NCBI GenBank assembly: GCA_013694695.1
Contig: JACDBX010000107.1
Location: 1 to 53,294 of the forward strand
Length of the DNA: 53,294 bases
From: Gemmatimonadales bacterium
GTDB taxonomy: Bacteria > Gemmatimonadota > Gemmatimonadetes > Gemmatimonadales > GWC2-71-9
Direction: 5' to 3'
The first letter of the stretch is position 1. The number at the start of each line of letters is the position of its first letter. The translations under genes were made by a program, and so were the position numbers. Of the stretch, positions 25,497-35,476 are shown piece after piece. A model generated the notes under the pieces. That model was not told the origin of the DNA. It worked only from the letters and a program-made list of their open reading frames with translations, and did not search any database.

Positions 25497-27080
25497 ATGA
25501 TGGATTCGATGCTCCTGATCGGCCTGGCAGGCGGCGCTGCGCTGGGCGCGCTCGTCGGCATTCTTCTCTGGAACTGGCGGCTCGCCTCGGTGGGACGGTC
25601 GATGGGAGCAATCGTCGACCGCGCCAACGCCGACATTCATGCTCGCCAGGACGCCGCCGAGCGGGAGGCGGCGCTGCTTCGCGAGCGCCAGCTTGTGATG
25701 GCGCGGGAGGAGGCGCTGGCGCTCAAGGAGGAGGCGAGCCGGGACGCCGCTCGGCGCCGTGAGGAGGCCGAGCGGATGGAGCGGCGCGTCGCCGACCGCG
25801 ACACGCAACTCGGTGAGCGAGAGGATCGCCTCCGCGCCGAAGAACGCACGATCGAGACCAAGCGGGCAGGGCTCAAGCAGGGCGAGGAAGAGCTCGTGTC
25901 GGGCCGGGAGGCGCTCGGCCGGGACACGCAGGAGGTCCAGCGACGGCTGGAGCGAGTGGCGTCGCTGAGTGCGGCCGACGCCGCCCGGGAGGTTCGCCAG
26001 CAGGTCGAGGACGAGGCGCGCGCCCAGGCCGCCGCACTCGGGCGCGACATCCGCGAGCAGGCCAAGCGCAATGCCGACAAGGACGCGCGACGGATCATCG
26101 CGATGGCGAGCCAGCGCCTTGCGTCCGAGCACACCGCAGAATCCACCGTTGCCGCCGTCGCGCTGCCGAGCGATGAGATGAAGGGGCGGATCATCGGCCG
26201 CGAGGGGCGGAACATTCGCGCCTTCGAGCTCGCCACCGGTGTCGACGTGATCATCGACGATACACCCGACACCGTCGTGATCTCGTGCTTCGATCCGATC
26301 CGGCGCGAGGTGGCCCGCCGGGCCCTCGATGCACTCGTTGCCGATGGTCGCATCCATCCCGGGCGCATCGAGGAACTGGTGCTGAAGGCGCAGACTGAGC
26401 TCGACGGCCAGCTCGTTGAGCTGGGCGAGCGCGCCGCGCATGACGTCGGTGTTCACGGCCTCCACCCCGAACTGGTGCGGCTGGTGGGACGAATGCGGTA
26501 TCGCACTTCGTACGGGCAGAACCTCTACGAACATTCGAAGGAAGTGGCCTGGCTTGCAGGGATGATGGCGGCCGAGCTCCATGGCGATGTCAATCTCGCA
26601 CGGCGTGGCGCCCTGCTGCACGACGTCGGCAAGGTGCTGACCCACGATCACGAGGGCACGCACGTGCAGCTCGGCGTCGAAATGGCGCGCAAGTATGGCG
26701 AGTCCGCCGCCGTCATCAACTGCATCGAGGCCCACCACGACGACGTGCCTCACGAGAGCACCGAGTCGGTGCTGGTGCAGGCGTCTGATGCGATCAGCGG
26801 ATCTCGCCCAGGGGCACGGCGCGAGGCATTCGAGACCTACATGAAACGGCTGACTCGCCTCGAGGAGATCGCCAAGGAGAGTCCGGGCGTCGAGAAATGC
26901 ACGGTGATTCAGGCGGGACGGGAGGTTCGGGTGATCGTCAAGCCCGACCAGGTTGACGATGCGCAGGCACAGGCGCTCTCCGAGGCCATCGCGCGCCGGA
27001 TCGAGTCGGAGTTGCAGTATCCCGGCCAGATCCGGGTGACAGTCATTCGCGAGACGCGCGCGTCGGACATCGCGAAGTGA
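25497..27080 (+). CDS. rny: Ribonuclease Y
   Basis: Membrane-anchored endoribonuclease that starts mRNA decay. The 527-residue protein has one N-terminal helix (about 5-24), a long charged coiled coil (about 50-200), a KH domain with [18 protein letters not shown], and an HD domain with [17 protein letters not shown] and the later [11 protein letters not shown]. Length is normal. Start codons at 25497 and 25500 are both possible, behind GAGGAT. The stop overlaps the folD GTG. Confidence 0.96.
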   Translation: MMDSMLLIGLAGGAALGALVGILLWNWRLASVGRSMGAIVDRANADIHARQDAAEREAALLRERQLVMAREEALALKEEASRDAARRREEAERMERRVADRDTQLGEREDRLRAEERTIETKRAGLKQGEEELVSGREALGRDTQEVQRRLERVASLSAADAAREVRQQVEDEARAQAAALGRDIREQAKRNADKDARRIIAMASQRLASEHTAESTVAAVALPSDEMKGRIIGREGRNIRAFELATGVDVIIDDTPDTVVISCFDPIRREVARRALDALVADGRIHPGRIEELVLKAQTELDGQLVELGERAAHDVGVHGLHPELVRLVGRMRYRTSYGQNLYEHSKEVAWLAGMMAAELHGDVNLARRGALLHDVGKVLTHDHEGTHVQLGVEMARKYGESAAVINCIEAHHDDVPHESTESVLVQASDAISGSRPGARREAFETYMKRLTRLEEIAKESPGVEKCTVIQAGREVRVIVKPDQVDDAQAQALSEAIARRIESELQYPGQIRVTVIRETRASDIAK

Positions 27081-27970
27081 TCGCACGGATTCTTGATGGC
27101 GTGGCGATCGCGGCCACGATCCGGGCCGAAGTGCGCGACGACGTCGCGGCGCTTGCGCGCGAGGGCGTGGTGCCGGGCCTTGCGGTCGTGCTGGTGGGCG
27201 ATGACCCCGCATCGCAGGTGTATGTCAGGTCGAAGGGCAAGGCGTGTCTCGAGGCCGGGATGCATTCGGAAACGGTGACACTCGCTGCGGAGGCATCCGA
27301 GACCGAGATCCTCGCCACGATCGACCGGCTCAACGCCGATCCGCGCATCGACGGGATCCTCTGCCAGCTCCCGGTGCCGCCGCATGTCAACGCCGAGCGG
27401 GTGATTCGACGGATCGACCCGGCCAAGGACGTCGACGGATTCCATCCCGTGAACGTGGGCAAGACCGCGCTCGGCGACCCGACAGGCTTTCAGCCCGCAA
27501 CGCCGTTCGGCGTCCAGCAACTGCTCATCCGGGCCGGTGTACCCACCGAGGGTGCGCACGCGGTGATCGTCGGCCGCTCGAACATTGTCGGCCGGCCCCT
27601 CGCGAACCTCCTGTCACTCGATACGGCGGGCGGCAACGCAACGACAACCCTTGCGCACTCCCGGACCCGTGACCTGGCTGCGCTCTGTCGCACCGCGGAC
27701 ATCCTGATCGTCGCCATCGGGCGCGCGGGATTTCTCGGCGCCGACGCGGTCAAGCCTGGGGCGACAGTGATCGACGTCGGCATCAATCGTGTCGACGATG
27801 CAACGCGCCCCCGTGGTTACCGCCTTGCTGGTGACGTCGACTTCGAATCGGTGAGCGCAGTGGCCGGCGCGATAACGCCGGTGCCCGGCGGAGTGGGGCC
27901 GATGACGATCGCGATGCTGCTCGTGAATACCGTTCGCGCGGCCAGGGCAAGGGTACAACCCGATGCCTGA
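27077..27970 (+). CDS. folD: Methylenetetrahydrofolate dehydrogenase/cyclohydrolase
   Basis: Interconverts methylene-, methenyl- and 10-formyl-tetrahydrofolate using NADP. The 297-residue protein shows [18 protein letters not shown] (catalytic Lys), [31 protein letters not shown] for cofactor binding, and the terminal [15 protein letters not shown]. The GTG start at 27077 overlaps the rny stop (GTGA) and xseA overlaps its end by eight bases. Confidence 0.96.
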   Translation: MIARILDGVAIAATIRAEVRDDVAALAREGVVPGLAVVLVGDDPASQVYVRSKGKACLEAGMHSETVTLAAEASETEILATIDRLNADPRIDGILCQLPVPPHVNAERVIRRIDPAKDVDGFHPVNVGKTALGDPTGFQPATPFGVQQLLIRAGVPTEGAHAVIVGRSNIVGRPLANLLSLDTAGGNATTTLAHSRTRDLAALCRTADILIVAIGRAGFLGADAVKPGATVIDVGINRVDDATRPRGYRLAGDVDFESVSAVAGAITPVPGGVGPMTIAMLLVNTVRAARARVQPDA

Positions 27971-29231
27971 TTTCGATGCGGCATGGACGGTGTCCCACCT
28001 GGCACAAACGCTGAAGCGGCGCGTCGAGGCGGATGGGGCGCCGATCTGGGTGCGGGGCGAGCTCACGGGCGTCAAGCGGTACGCGAGCGGGCATTGCTAC
28101 TTCTCGCTGCGCGACGACATGGCGCGCGTCGACTGCACGATGTGGCGGAGTTCGGTCGCACGGCTCCGCTCGCCGCTGGAGGAGGGTTCGGTGGTTTACG
28201 CCCTCGGGCACGCGAGTGTGTGGGAGGAACGGACCGCGCTGCGCTTCAACGTCAGCCAGGTGCTGCCCGCATCGGCAGTCGGACCTGCCGCGCAGGAGGC
28301 GGAACGTGTGAAGCAGTTGCTCCTGCGCGACGGGCTCCTCGACCCGGGGCGCAAGCGGCCGGTGCCCGAGCACGCCACCCGCATTGCGGTGATCACGTCG
28401 GTGGCTGGCGCGGCGGTGCGGGACATCATCACGGTCGCGGCGCGCCGGTGGCCGGGGGTGGAGTTGTTCGTGATCAACAGTTCGGTGCAGGGTGCGACAG
28501 CCGCCGCCGAGCTGGTCGCGGCGCTCGACCTGTTGTGCCACCTCGAGGCGATCGATTGCTGCATCATCGGTCGCGGCGGGGGAAGCAAGGAGGACCTGGT
28601 CGCGTTCAACGACGAGTCGGTCTGCCGCGCAATCGCGGCCTGCGCGATACCGGTGATCTCCGCGGTCGGCCACGAGGTGGACGTGACACTCGCCGATCTC
28701 GTCGCGGACCTCCGCGCCGCGACACCGTCGCAGGCGGCCGAATTTGCACTGCCTGACCGACGCGACGTCGAGGTGCGCCTCGATCGCGCTCGCCGCCGCC
28801 TTGTCGGGGTGACCGCCGCCCTCCTTCGTGCACGGAGCGATCGGGTGGAGCGCACCCGCGATCGCATGGGGTCGGCACTGGTCGAGCGAGTGCGCCGCGC
28901 AGAGCGTCGGCTGCTCGCGGCAAGTGGCCGTCTGGCGCCGGCCCTCGCGCGGCGGGTCGCCGGGCCACGCGAGCACCTGGCACGGATCGAATCACGGCTC
29001 CTGCCCGCGATGCGCCGGAGGCTGGCAGCGGTCGACGCACAAGGTCGAGCGCTGGCCGCAAGCCTCAATGCACTTTCCCCGCTCGCCGTGCTCGGGCGCG
29101 GCTACGCCGTCGCCCGCGACCCCGATGGGCGTCTCCTGCGACGCGCCGCGCAGTTCACACCAGGCAGCCCCTTCACGCTCACCGTGTCCGACGGCACCGT
29201 CGCGGCCCGCACCGAGGATTCCCATGGCTGA
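27963..29231 (+). CDS. xseA: Exodeoxyribonuclease VII large subunit
   Basis: Catalytic subunit of the single-strand-specific exonuclease VII. The 422-residue protein has an N-terminal OB fold ([20 protein letters not shown]) and the core with [20 protein letters not shown] and [35 protein letters not shown] follows, then a long helical arm and the short C-terminal segment [12 protein letters not shown]. It overlaps both folD and xseB, consistent with balanced production of the two subunits. Confidence 0.96.
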   Translation: MPDFDAAWTVSHLAQTLKRRVEADGAPIWVRGELTGVKRYASGHCYFSLRDDMARVDCTMWRSSVARLRSPLEEGSVVYALGHASVWEERTALRFNVSQVLPASAVGPAAQEAERVKQLLLRDGLLDPGRKRPVPEHATRIAVITSVAGAAVRDIITVAARRWPGVELFVINSSVQGATAAAELVAALDLLCHLEAIDCCIIGRGGGSKEDLVAFNDESVCRAIAACAIPVISAVGHEVDVTLADLVADLRAATPSQAAEFALPDRRDVEVRLDRARRRLVGVTAALLRARSDRVERTRDRMGSALVERVRRAERRLLAASGRLAPALARRVAGPREHLARIESRLLPAMRRRLAAVDAQGRALAASLNALSPLAVLGRGYAVARDPDGRLLRRAAQFTPGSPFTLTVSDGTVAARTEDSHG

Positions 29232-29454
29232 CACCCCCACGCTCGGCGACGACCTCAAGCGACTCGAGGACATCGTTCGTCGCCTTGAGGACGAGGAGAC
29301 CGGTCTCGAGTCGGCGCTCGAACTGTTCGAGGAAGGGGTGACCAGGCTTCGTTCCGCGCAGGCGCGGCTTGCCGACGCGGAGACCCGGGTGAACCAGGTA
29401 CTGAAGGACTCCAGCGACGGCGGTACGATCCGCCTCGTCCCACTTGATGAGTGA
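29224..29454 (+). CDS. xseB: Exodeoxyribonuclease VII small subunit
   Basis: A 76-residue helical-hairpin subunit. It has LGDDLKRLEDIVRRLEDEET, then GLESALELFEEGVTRLRSAQ, typical of the family. The ATG at 29224 overlaps the xseA stop by eight bases; ispA overlaps its end. Confidence 0.95.
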   Translation: MADTPTLGDDLKRLEDIVRRLEDEETGLESALELFEEGVTRLRSAQARLADAETRVNQVLKDSSDGGTIRLVPLDE

Positions 29455-30349
29455 TGCGGTCACCCCGACGCTGCTCGATGCAGCGCGGCAGATGGTGGAG
29501 GGCGAGCTCGCCGCGTGCGCGAGCCGCATGCAGCGAGAGGCAGAGTCACCGCTTGCAGAGGCACTGGCATACGCGCTGGTCGGGCCGGGGAAGCGTGTCC
29601 GGCCAGCGCTGGTGCTCGGTGCGTACCAGGTGGCGGGCGGCACCGCGGCGGACATCGCGGGGATCGCCACCGCCGTCGAGATCGTGCACACCTATTCGCT
29701 GGTGCACGATGACCTCCCCTGCATGGACAACGATCACCTCCGGCGCGGACGGCAGACCACCCACCGCCGGTTCGACGTGCATACCGCCACGCGAGTCGGT
29801 TTCCTTCTCGTTCCGGTGGCCGCCGAGGTGCTCGCCACGTCGGCCCGTGCCCTGGGCCTCGACGCGGCCTCGTGCGGTCGGCTCGCCGAGGAACTCTTCG
29901 AGGCCGGCGGGATCCGGGGAATGGTGGGCGGCCAATGGCTTGACCTCGAGGCCGAGGCCACCGCACTCGACCTTGACCAGCTCACGCGAGTCCACGCGGG
30001 AAAGACCGGCGCGCTCATACGGGCCTCAGTGATGCTCGGCGGCATCGCCGCCGGCGCCGACGCCACCACGTTCGACGCCCTTTCGACGTTTGGTCGCGAG
30101 ATTGGCATCGCATTCCAGGTGGCCGACGACGTCCTCGACGCGACCTCGACCTCCGAGGTACTGGGCAAGACCGCCGGGCTCGATGCCGCCCTCGACAAGT
30201 CGACCTATGTCTCGCTGCTCGGCGTGGATGGTGCCCGGCAGGAGGCACTCCGCCATCACGACCTCGCCGTGAGGGCGCTCGCACCGCTCGGTGCCGCCGC
30301 GACGCCGCTGGCCGACCTGGCCCGGTATATTGTGATGAGACGGTCCTGA
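29447..30349 (+). CDS. ispA: Polyprenyl diphosphate synthase (farnesyl/geranylgeranyl type)
   Basis: Condenses isopentenyl diphosphate with allylic diphosphates. The 300-residue protein has GPGKRVRPALVLG, the first Asp-rich motif SLVHDDLPCMDNDHLRRG, and the second motif FQVADDVLDATS, all of the bacterial ispA type. Chain length cannot be fixed from sequence by eye. The ATG at 29447 overlaps the xseB stop. It lies 22 bases before dxs, the enzyme that feeds its pathway. Confidence 0.93.
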   Translation: MSDAVTPTLLDAARQMVEGELAACASRMQREAESPLAEALAYALVGPGKRVRPALVLGAYQVAGGTAADIAGIATAVEIVHTYSLVHDDLPCMDNDHLRRGRQTTHRRFDVHTATRVGFLLVPVAAEVLATSARALGLDAASCGRLAEELFEAGGIRGMVGGQWLDLEAEATALDLDQLTRVHAGKTGALIRASVMLGGIAAGADATTFDALSTFGREIGIAFQVADDVLDATSTSEVLGKTAGLDAALDKSTYVSLLGVDGARQEALRHHDLAVRALAPLGAAATPLADLARYIVMRRS

Positions 30350-30371
30350 CGCCACTCCAGCTGGAGATGCA

Positions 30372-32261
30372 ATGTCGCTGCTCGCCACGATCCACGGTCC
30401 GGACGACCTCAAGTCGCTCACGCCGGGCGAACTGGTCGCACTTGCCCAGGAAGTGCGCGATCGACTGATCGAATGCTGCTCCGTGACGGGTGGGCACATT
30501 GGTGCCTCACTGGGCGTCGTCGAGCTCTCCATTGCCATCCTGCGGGAGTTCGACTCACCCACAGACAAGGTAGTGTGGGACGTGGGCCACCAGGCCTACG
30601 CGTGGAAACTGCTCACCGGCCGCAACGACCGCTTCCCGACACTGCGCACCACCGGCGGCCTCTCCGGTTTCCTGAAGCGCGATGAGAGCCCGCACGATCA
30701 GTTCGGCGCGGGGCATGCGGGTACCGCCCTGTCAGCCGCCGTCGGCATGGCGACCGCTCGCGACCTGCAGGGGGGGAAGAACAAGGTCATCGCCGTGGTG
30801 GGCGACGGCGCGCTCACCTGCGGCCTGGTGTACGAGGCGCTGAACAACGCCGGCCATTCGACCCGTGACATCATCCTGATCGTGAATGACAATGGCATGA
30901 GCATCTCGCCGAATGTCGGCGCGATCTCGAAGCTTCTCGGCAGCATCGTCGCCAACCCTCGCACCAACCGGGTTCGCGAGGCCATCAAGAAGGTGACGTT
31001 CCGGATCGGCGATGTCCTGGGTGACGGCGTCGTCAGCCTCGCCCGCAACGTCGAGGAGTCGGTGAAAAACCTCTTCTCCGAGGGGATGCTCTTCGAGGAG
31101 CTCGGTTTCCGGTATTTCGGTCCGATCGACGGGCACGACCTCGACAAGCTGCGCGAGACGCTGGCGTTCGTGCGAGACATGGACGGCCCGCGGGTGATCC
31201 ATGTGCTCACGACCAAGGGCAAGGGGTTCTCCTTCGCCGAGGCGAATCGCGAGAAATGGCACGGCCTGGCAGCATACGATCGGGTGACCGGCGAGGCGCT
31301 CAAGAAGGCAAGTGGAACACCGACATGGACGCAGGTATTCGGCGATTCAATGGTGGCGCTCGGCGAGGAGCATTCCCAGGTCGTGCTGATCACGGCGGCG
31401 ATGCCGTCGGGCACCGGAGCGAGCGCCTTCCAGAAGGCGCATCCGTCGCGATTCTTCGATGTCGGGATCGCAGAGGGTCACGGGGTCACCTTCGCAGCCG
31501 GACTGGCGACGCAGGGGATGCGACCGGTGGTGGCGATCTACTCGACGTTCCTGCAGCGGGGTTACGACAACATCATCCACGATGTCGCCGTGCAACACCT
31601 GCCGGTGGTGTTCGCAATGGACCGCGCCGGCCTGGTGGGCGAAGACGGCCAGACCCACATGGGGCTCTACGACATCGCGTACATGCTCGCGATTCCCGGA
31701 ATGGTCGTTGCCGCCCCGAAGGATGCCGATGAACTGGTGGGCCTGCTGCGCACCGCGCTTGCCCACGATGGTCCGTTCTGCGTGCGTTACCCGCGCGACA
31801 AGACCCCCTCCGATCCGAATCCCGTTGCGAGCGTGCCGGCCGTGCCGTTCGGGACCTGGGAGGAGCTGCGGCCGGGTCGCGACGTGGCGGTCATCGGGAC
31901 CGGCACGATGGCGCTGGTCGCGCTCGCTGCGGCGGAACAACTGGCCACCGAGGGGGTCGATGCCGCCGCCATCAACGCGCGCTTCATCAAGCCGCTCGAC
32001 ACCGCGATGCTCGATACCATCGCGGCGAGCTGTTCGCTGATCGTCACGGTGGAAGAGGGCACGGTGGTGAACGGATTCGGTGCGTGGCTGGCGGCCCACA
32101 TGCAAAGAACCCATCCCCAGGTGCGGGTGCTCACCTGCGGTGTGGCTGACGAACTCGTGATGCAGGCGCCGCGTGCCGATCAGCTCGCCCATTTCGGGCT
32201 CACGCCGGCGGATGTCGCAGCCACTGTGCGCACGGCGCTGGCCAACGCGCCGGTGCGCTGA
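30372..32261 (+). CDS. dxs: 1-deoxy-D-xylulose-5-phosphate synthase
   Basis: Thiamine-diphosphate enzyme making DXP from pyruvate and glyceraldehyde 3-phosphate, the first step of the MEP isoprenoid pathway. The 629-residue protein shows VWDVGHQAYAWKLLTGR, the ThDP motif VVGDGALTCGLVYEALNNAG, then NDNGMSISPNVGAI. The pyrimidine-domain part includes MDRAGLVGEDGQTHMGLYD. CTGGAG precedes the ATG. The nadK start lies just beyond its stop. Confidence 0.97.
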   Translation: MSLLATIHGPDDLKSLTPGELVALAQEVRDRLIECCSVTGGHIGASLGVVELSIAILREFDSPTDKVVWDVGHQAYAWKLLTGRNDRFPTLRTTGGLSGFLKRDESPHDQFGAGHAGTALSAAVGMATARDLQGGKNKVIAVVGDGALTCGLVYEALNNAGHSTRDIILIVNDNGMSISPNVGAISKLLGSIVANPRTNRVREAIKKVTFRIGDVLGDGVVSLARNVEESVKNLFSEGMLFEELGFRYFGPIDGHDLDKLRETLAFVRDMDGPRVIHVLTTKGKGFSFAEANREKWHGLAAYDRVTGEALKKASGTPTWTQVFGDSMVALGEEHSQVVLITAAMPSGTGASAFQKAHPSRFFDVGIAEGHGVTFAAGLATQGMRPVVAIYSTFLQRGYDNIIHDVAVQHLPVVFAMDRAGLVGEDGQTHMGLYDIAYMLAIPGMVVAAPKDADELVGLLRTALAHDGPFCVRYPRDKTPSDPNPVASVPAVPFGTWEELRPGRDVAVIGTGTMALVALAAAEQLATEGVDAAAINARFIKPLDTAMLDTIAASCSLIVTVEEGTVVNGFGAWLAAHMQRTHPQVRVLTCGVADELVMQAPRADQLAHFGLTPADVAATVRTALANAPVR

Positions 32262-32271
32262 GGCGACGACG

Positions 32272-33135
32272 CTGCGACTCGGCCTGGTTGGCAATCCGCG
32301 ATACGCTGGCCTCGCGGCAGTGGTGGCCGACATCACCCGATTGAGCGCGTCGCGCGGCTGGTCGCTCGCCACGCACACCACCACCATCCCTCCCGATGCC
32401 ACCTCTGTTGCCCGCATCGATCCTGACGCCATCGATTTCCTGATCACGTTGGGTGGCGACGGCACGTTGCTCGTGGGCGCTCGCCTGCTCGAGGGCCGAC
32501 CGGTGCCGATTCTTGGCATCAATTTCGGGCGCGTGGGGTTTCTCACCTCCGTCCCTCGCGAACAGCTGACGATGGCCCTCGACGCGTGCGCCTCGGGCGA
32601 GCATGTGGTGTCGGAGCGCGCGACGCTGGAGGCGGTGGTCCGTTCCGCAGATGGCACCGAACGCGCGGTGCTGCACGGCCTGAACGACATCGTGCTGCAC
32701 AAGGGCGGAGTGGCGCGGGTGGTGCGGTTCCAGGTCCTCATCGATGGCGACGCCATGGGCCCGATCTCGGCAGATGGCCTCGTGATTGCATCGCCAACCG
32801 GTTCCACCGCGTACTCGCTGAGTGCCGGCGGCCCGGTGGTGGTGCCGACCCTGGACGCGATCATCGTGACGCCGATCTGTGCACACTCGCTCGGCGTGCG
32901 GCCGATCGTGGTTCGCGGCGATGCGGTGGTGCGGATCGAGCCCGCCAACCCGGCTCCATTCGAACTGCTGGTCTCCGTTGATGGCCAGCAAACCGCCGAA
33001 CTTGAACCCGATGGCTCGCTGGAGGTTCGCACCGCGGATACCCGGGTCCGGCTGGTGCGGTTCCCGGGTTCGGGTTTCTTCCCGCGGCTGCGGGACAAGC
33101 TGCACTGGGGCGACCTCTCGGATCGCGGCGCCTGA
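32272..33135 (+). CDS. nadK: NAD kinase
   Basis: Phosphorylates NAD to NADP. The 287-residue product has LITLGGDGTLLVGARLL, GINFGRVGFLTS, LNDIVLHKGGVARVV and IASPTGSTAYSLSAGGPVV. Family members begin very close to (M)RLGLVGNP. Here that position is a CTG at 32272, preceded by TGAGG at good spacing. Upstream ATG codons in this frame lie inside dxs. A CTG start is therefore the best reading. The stop overlaps the recN ATG. Confidence 0.94.
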   Translation: MRLGLVGNPRYAGLAAVVADITRLSASRGWSLATHTTTIPPDATSVARIDPDAIDFLITLGGDGTLLVGARLLEGRPVPILGINFGRVGFLTSVPREQLTMALDACASGEHVVSERATLEAVVRSADGTERAVLHGLNDIVLHKGGVARVVRFQVLIDGDAMGPISADGLVIASPTGSTAYSLSAGGPVVVPTLDAIIVTPICAHSLGVRPIVVRGDAVVRIEPANPAPFELLVSVDGQQTAELEPDGSLEVRTADTRVRLVRFPGSGFFPRLRDKLHWGDLSDRGA

Positions 33136-34787
33136 TGCTCGCGTCGCTGCGGGTTCGCGATCTGGCAACGATTGCCGACGTGACACTCGAGCTGGGGCCG
33201 GGCCTGAATGTCCTGACCGGTGAGACCGGGGCGGGGAAGTCGATGCTCGTCGACGCGCTCGCGCTCCTGCTTGGCGACCGTGCCGATCGCGCGGTCGTGC
33301 GGCCCGGTGCTTCGCGCGCGGTAATCGAGGGAGTCTTTGACCAGGTCGGCACGGGGGTGAATGCACGCGTCGAGGCCGCCGGTCTCGACGTCCAGGATTC
33401 ACTCGTGATTCGCCGCGAGGTGAGCCGTGCCGGCCCGTCGCGGGCGTGGATCAACGGCTCCCCCACCACGGTCGGGGTGCTGGCCTCGATTGGTGAATCG
33501 CTGTGCGACCTGCACGGCCAGCACCAGACCCTGCAGCTCCTCGATGGGGTGACCCAGCGCACGCTGCTCGATGCGCACGGGAACGCATCGGCCGACGCCG
33601 CAGCTGTTCGGAGTGCGTGGCAGGAGCGCGAACACCTCCGCACAGAACAGGCGACACTCCGCGACCGCCGCGATGAGGCGACGCGTCGTGCCGACTGGCT
33701 GCGCCACGTCATCGAGGAGGTCGACGCCGCGGCGCCCGGGCCCGATGAGGAGGGCGAGCTGGAACAGGAGGCGACACGCCTGGCGCATGCCACGACACTC
33801 GCCGAACACGCCCACGCGATCGTCGACGCGCTCGATGGCGACGACGCATCGACCCGCACCGCCCTCGGTCGCGCTGAGCGCGCGCTCAACGCCCTTGAAC
33901 GCGTCGACCCCGCGGCGTCGGAGTGGCGCACCCTGCTCGACAGCGCGTATGCGCAGCTCGACGAACTCGCCCGGCTCGCGGCCGACTACGCCCGCAACCT
34001 CCGCGACGACCCGGCGCGCCTCGCTCAGCTCGAGCATCGGCTTGACCTGCTTGCGACGCTCCGGCGCAAGCACGGCGACACGCTTGCCGATGTGCTCGCA
34101 ACGCGGGAGAACGCGGCGGCCGAACTCGACCTGATCGATTCCTCGGTGCTCGACCTGAAGGTGCTGGATCGCCGGATTACCAGTGCCACCCACGAACTCG
34201 ACCGGCTTGCTGCGCTGCTGGGCGAGCGACGCGGCGGCGCGGCTTCACGCCTGGCGCGGGCCGTTACCCGCCATCTTCCATCGCTGGGCCTTGCAAGCGG
34301 CGAGTTCACCGTGCGTCTCGACCCGCTTGACGAGCCCGGTCCCGACGGCGCGGAGTCGGTGGTGTTCGAGGTTCGCCTCAATCGCGGCATGGAGATGCGA
34401 CCGCTATCCCGCACCGCGTCTGGTGGAGAACTGTCGCGGCTGATGCTTGCCCTGAAGCTGGTGCTTGCCCGGCACGATCACGTGCCGACTCTCGTGTTTG
34501 ACGAGGTTGACCAGGGGATCGGCGGCGAGGTGGGAATGCAGGTGGGCGTGGCGCTCGCCGGGGTGGCAGCGCAGCATCAGGTTCTCGTGATCACCCATCT
34601 TCCGCAGATCGCGGCCAGGGCTGATCGTCATCTCCAGATCGCGAAGGCCGATCGGGGCGGCGTCGCCACCACCGATGTTGCGGTTCTTCACGGCGAGGAC
34701 CGGGTCATCGAGCTCGCGCGGATGCTCGGCGACGCCGACGACGCTGCCGCCAGAAAGCTCGCCGGATCGCTCCTCGCGGCACGCTAG
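33135..34787 (+). CDS. recN: DNA repair protein RecN
   Basis: SMC-like ATPase for double-strand-break repair. The 550-residue protein has Walker A (LTGETGAGKSMLVDAL near residue 30), a central coiled coil broken by a hinge, the ABC signature ASGGELSRLMLALKLV, and Walker B TLVFDEVDQGIGGEVG. Length is normal. It shares an A with the nadK stop, and is the last gene of the long overlapping block; the next gene converges on it. Confidence 0.96.
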   Translation: MLASLRVRDLATIADVTLELGPGLNVLTGETGAGKSMLVDALALLLGDRADRAVVRPGASRAVIEGVFDQVGTGVNARVEAAGLDVQDSLVIRREVSRAGPSRAWINGSPTTVGVLASIGESLCDLHGQHQTLQLLDGVTQRTLLDAHGNASADAAAVRSAWQEREHLRTEQATLRDRRDEATRRADWLRHVIEEVDAAAPGPDEEGELEQEATRLAHATTLAEHAHAIVDALDGDDASTRTALGRAERALNALERVDPAASEWRTLLDSAYAQLDELARLAADYARNLRDDPARLAQLEHRLDLLATLRRKHGDTLADVLATRENAAAELDLIDSSVLDLKVLDRRITSATHELDRLAALLGERRGGAASRLARAVTRHLPSLGLASGEFTVRLDPLDEPGPDGAESVVFEVRLNRGMEMRPLSRTASGGELSRLMLALKLVLARHDHVPTLVFDEVDQGIGGEVGMQVGVALAGVAAQHQVLVITHLPQIAARADRHLQIAKADRGGVATTDVAVLHGEDRVIELARMLGDADDAAARKLAGSLLAAR

Positions 34788-34873
34788 AGCTGCCTTGTAA
34801 CTGCTCGCGAGGCCTCGGGCGAACCGGGTGTTCCGTCCGCCGTCCCTCGCCGGCGCTGACGATGGCGCGCCGG

Positions 34874-35377
34874 TCAGGCCATCCTGGCCGCGCGCCGCGC
34901 CTCGCCCGCAGTCCAGACGGCGGCACCGAGGAGAACGAGGTCCTTGGCCAGGAACTGGCCGGGCATCGGCGAGGGGTACGGGAATCCGTAGCCGGGTTGC
35001 CAGATACCCGGTGTGGTCAGCAAAAACGTCAAGGTGACGAGGAACAACCCGATCGCGCCGGCGCTGCCGAGAAAGCTGAGTTTGGGGGCGAATGGCCGGG
35101 ACGCGATGCTCAGCCCGAGCGCGATCTCGATCGTGCCGAGGATCGCGGAGAGCGTGGCGAGTCCGAAGGTTGCAAGTGCCCATGCCAGGAGCGGGCTGTT
35201 GGACACCATCGGCTCGATGCCCTTCGCTTCATACGTGGTGAACTTGAGTAGGCCGACGACGATCAGCACCAGCGCCAGCCCATAGCGCAGGATCGCGGCG
35301 CCGATGCGTTCGAGGCTGGCGCCCTGATCCGGCGTGACAGCGTGCGCCATCGGGCGCTCGCGGGTGTTCAGTTCCAT
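34874..35377 (-). CDS. DUF417/YkgB-type membrane protein (RclC-like)
   Basis: A 167-residue inner-membrane protein with four predicted helices. The family motifs are RYGLALVLIVVGLLKFTTYE, GIEPMVSNSPLLAW and FLVTLTFLLTTPGIW. The Escherichia coli relative RclC belongs to a reactive-chlorine response operon. Whether this protein serves the same role is unknown, but nearby msrA/msrB fit an oxidant-stress theme. The ATG at 35377 follows GAGGAGAG. It is preceded by a 99-base spacer in which I see nothing. Confidence 0.82.
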   Translation of the reverse strand: MELNTRERPMAHAVTPDQGASLERIGAAILRYGLALVLIVVGLLKFTTYEAKGIEPMVSNSPLLAWALATFGLATLSAILGTIEIALGLSIASRPFAPKLSFLGSAGAIGLFLVTLTFLLTTPGIWQPGYGFPYPSPMPGQFLAKDLVLLGAAVWTAGEARRAARMA

Positions 35378-35476
35378 TTTCACTCTCTCCTCAGGGAAAA
35401 CCGGCCGTCGACCACCGTGGTTCGGCGTGCGCCGCGAACCTTCGCGCCACCTGGGCCGCGTTCAGGGGCGCAGCAC

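Noticed and set aside
25335-27212. 625-residue open frame antisense to rny and folD
   Set aside because: Shadow of two well-identified genes; no motif or ribosome binding site supports it.
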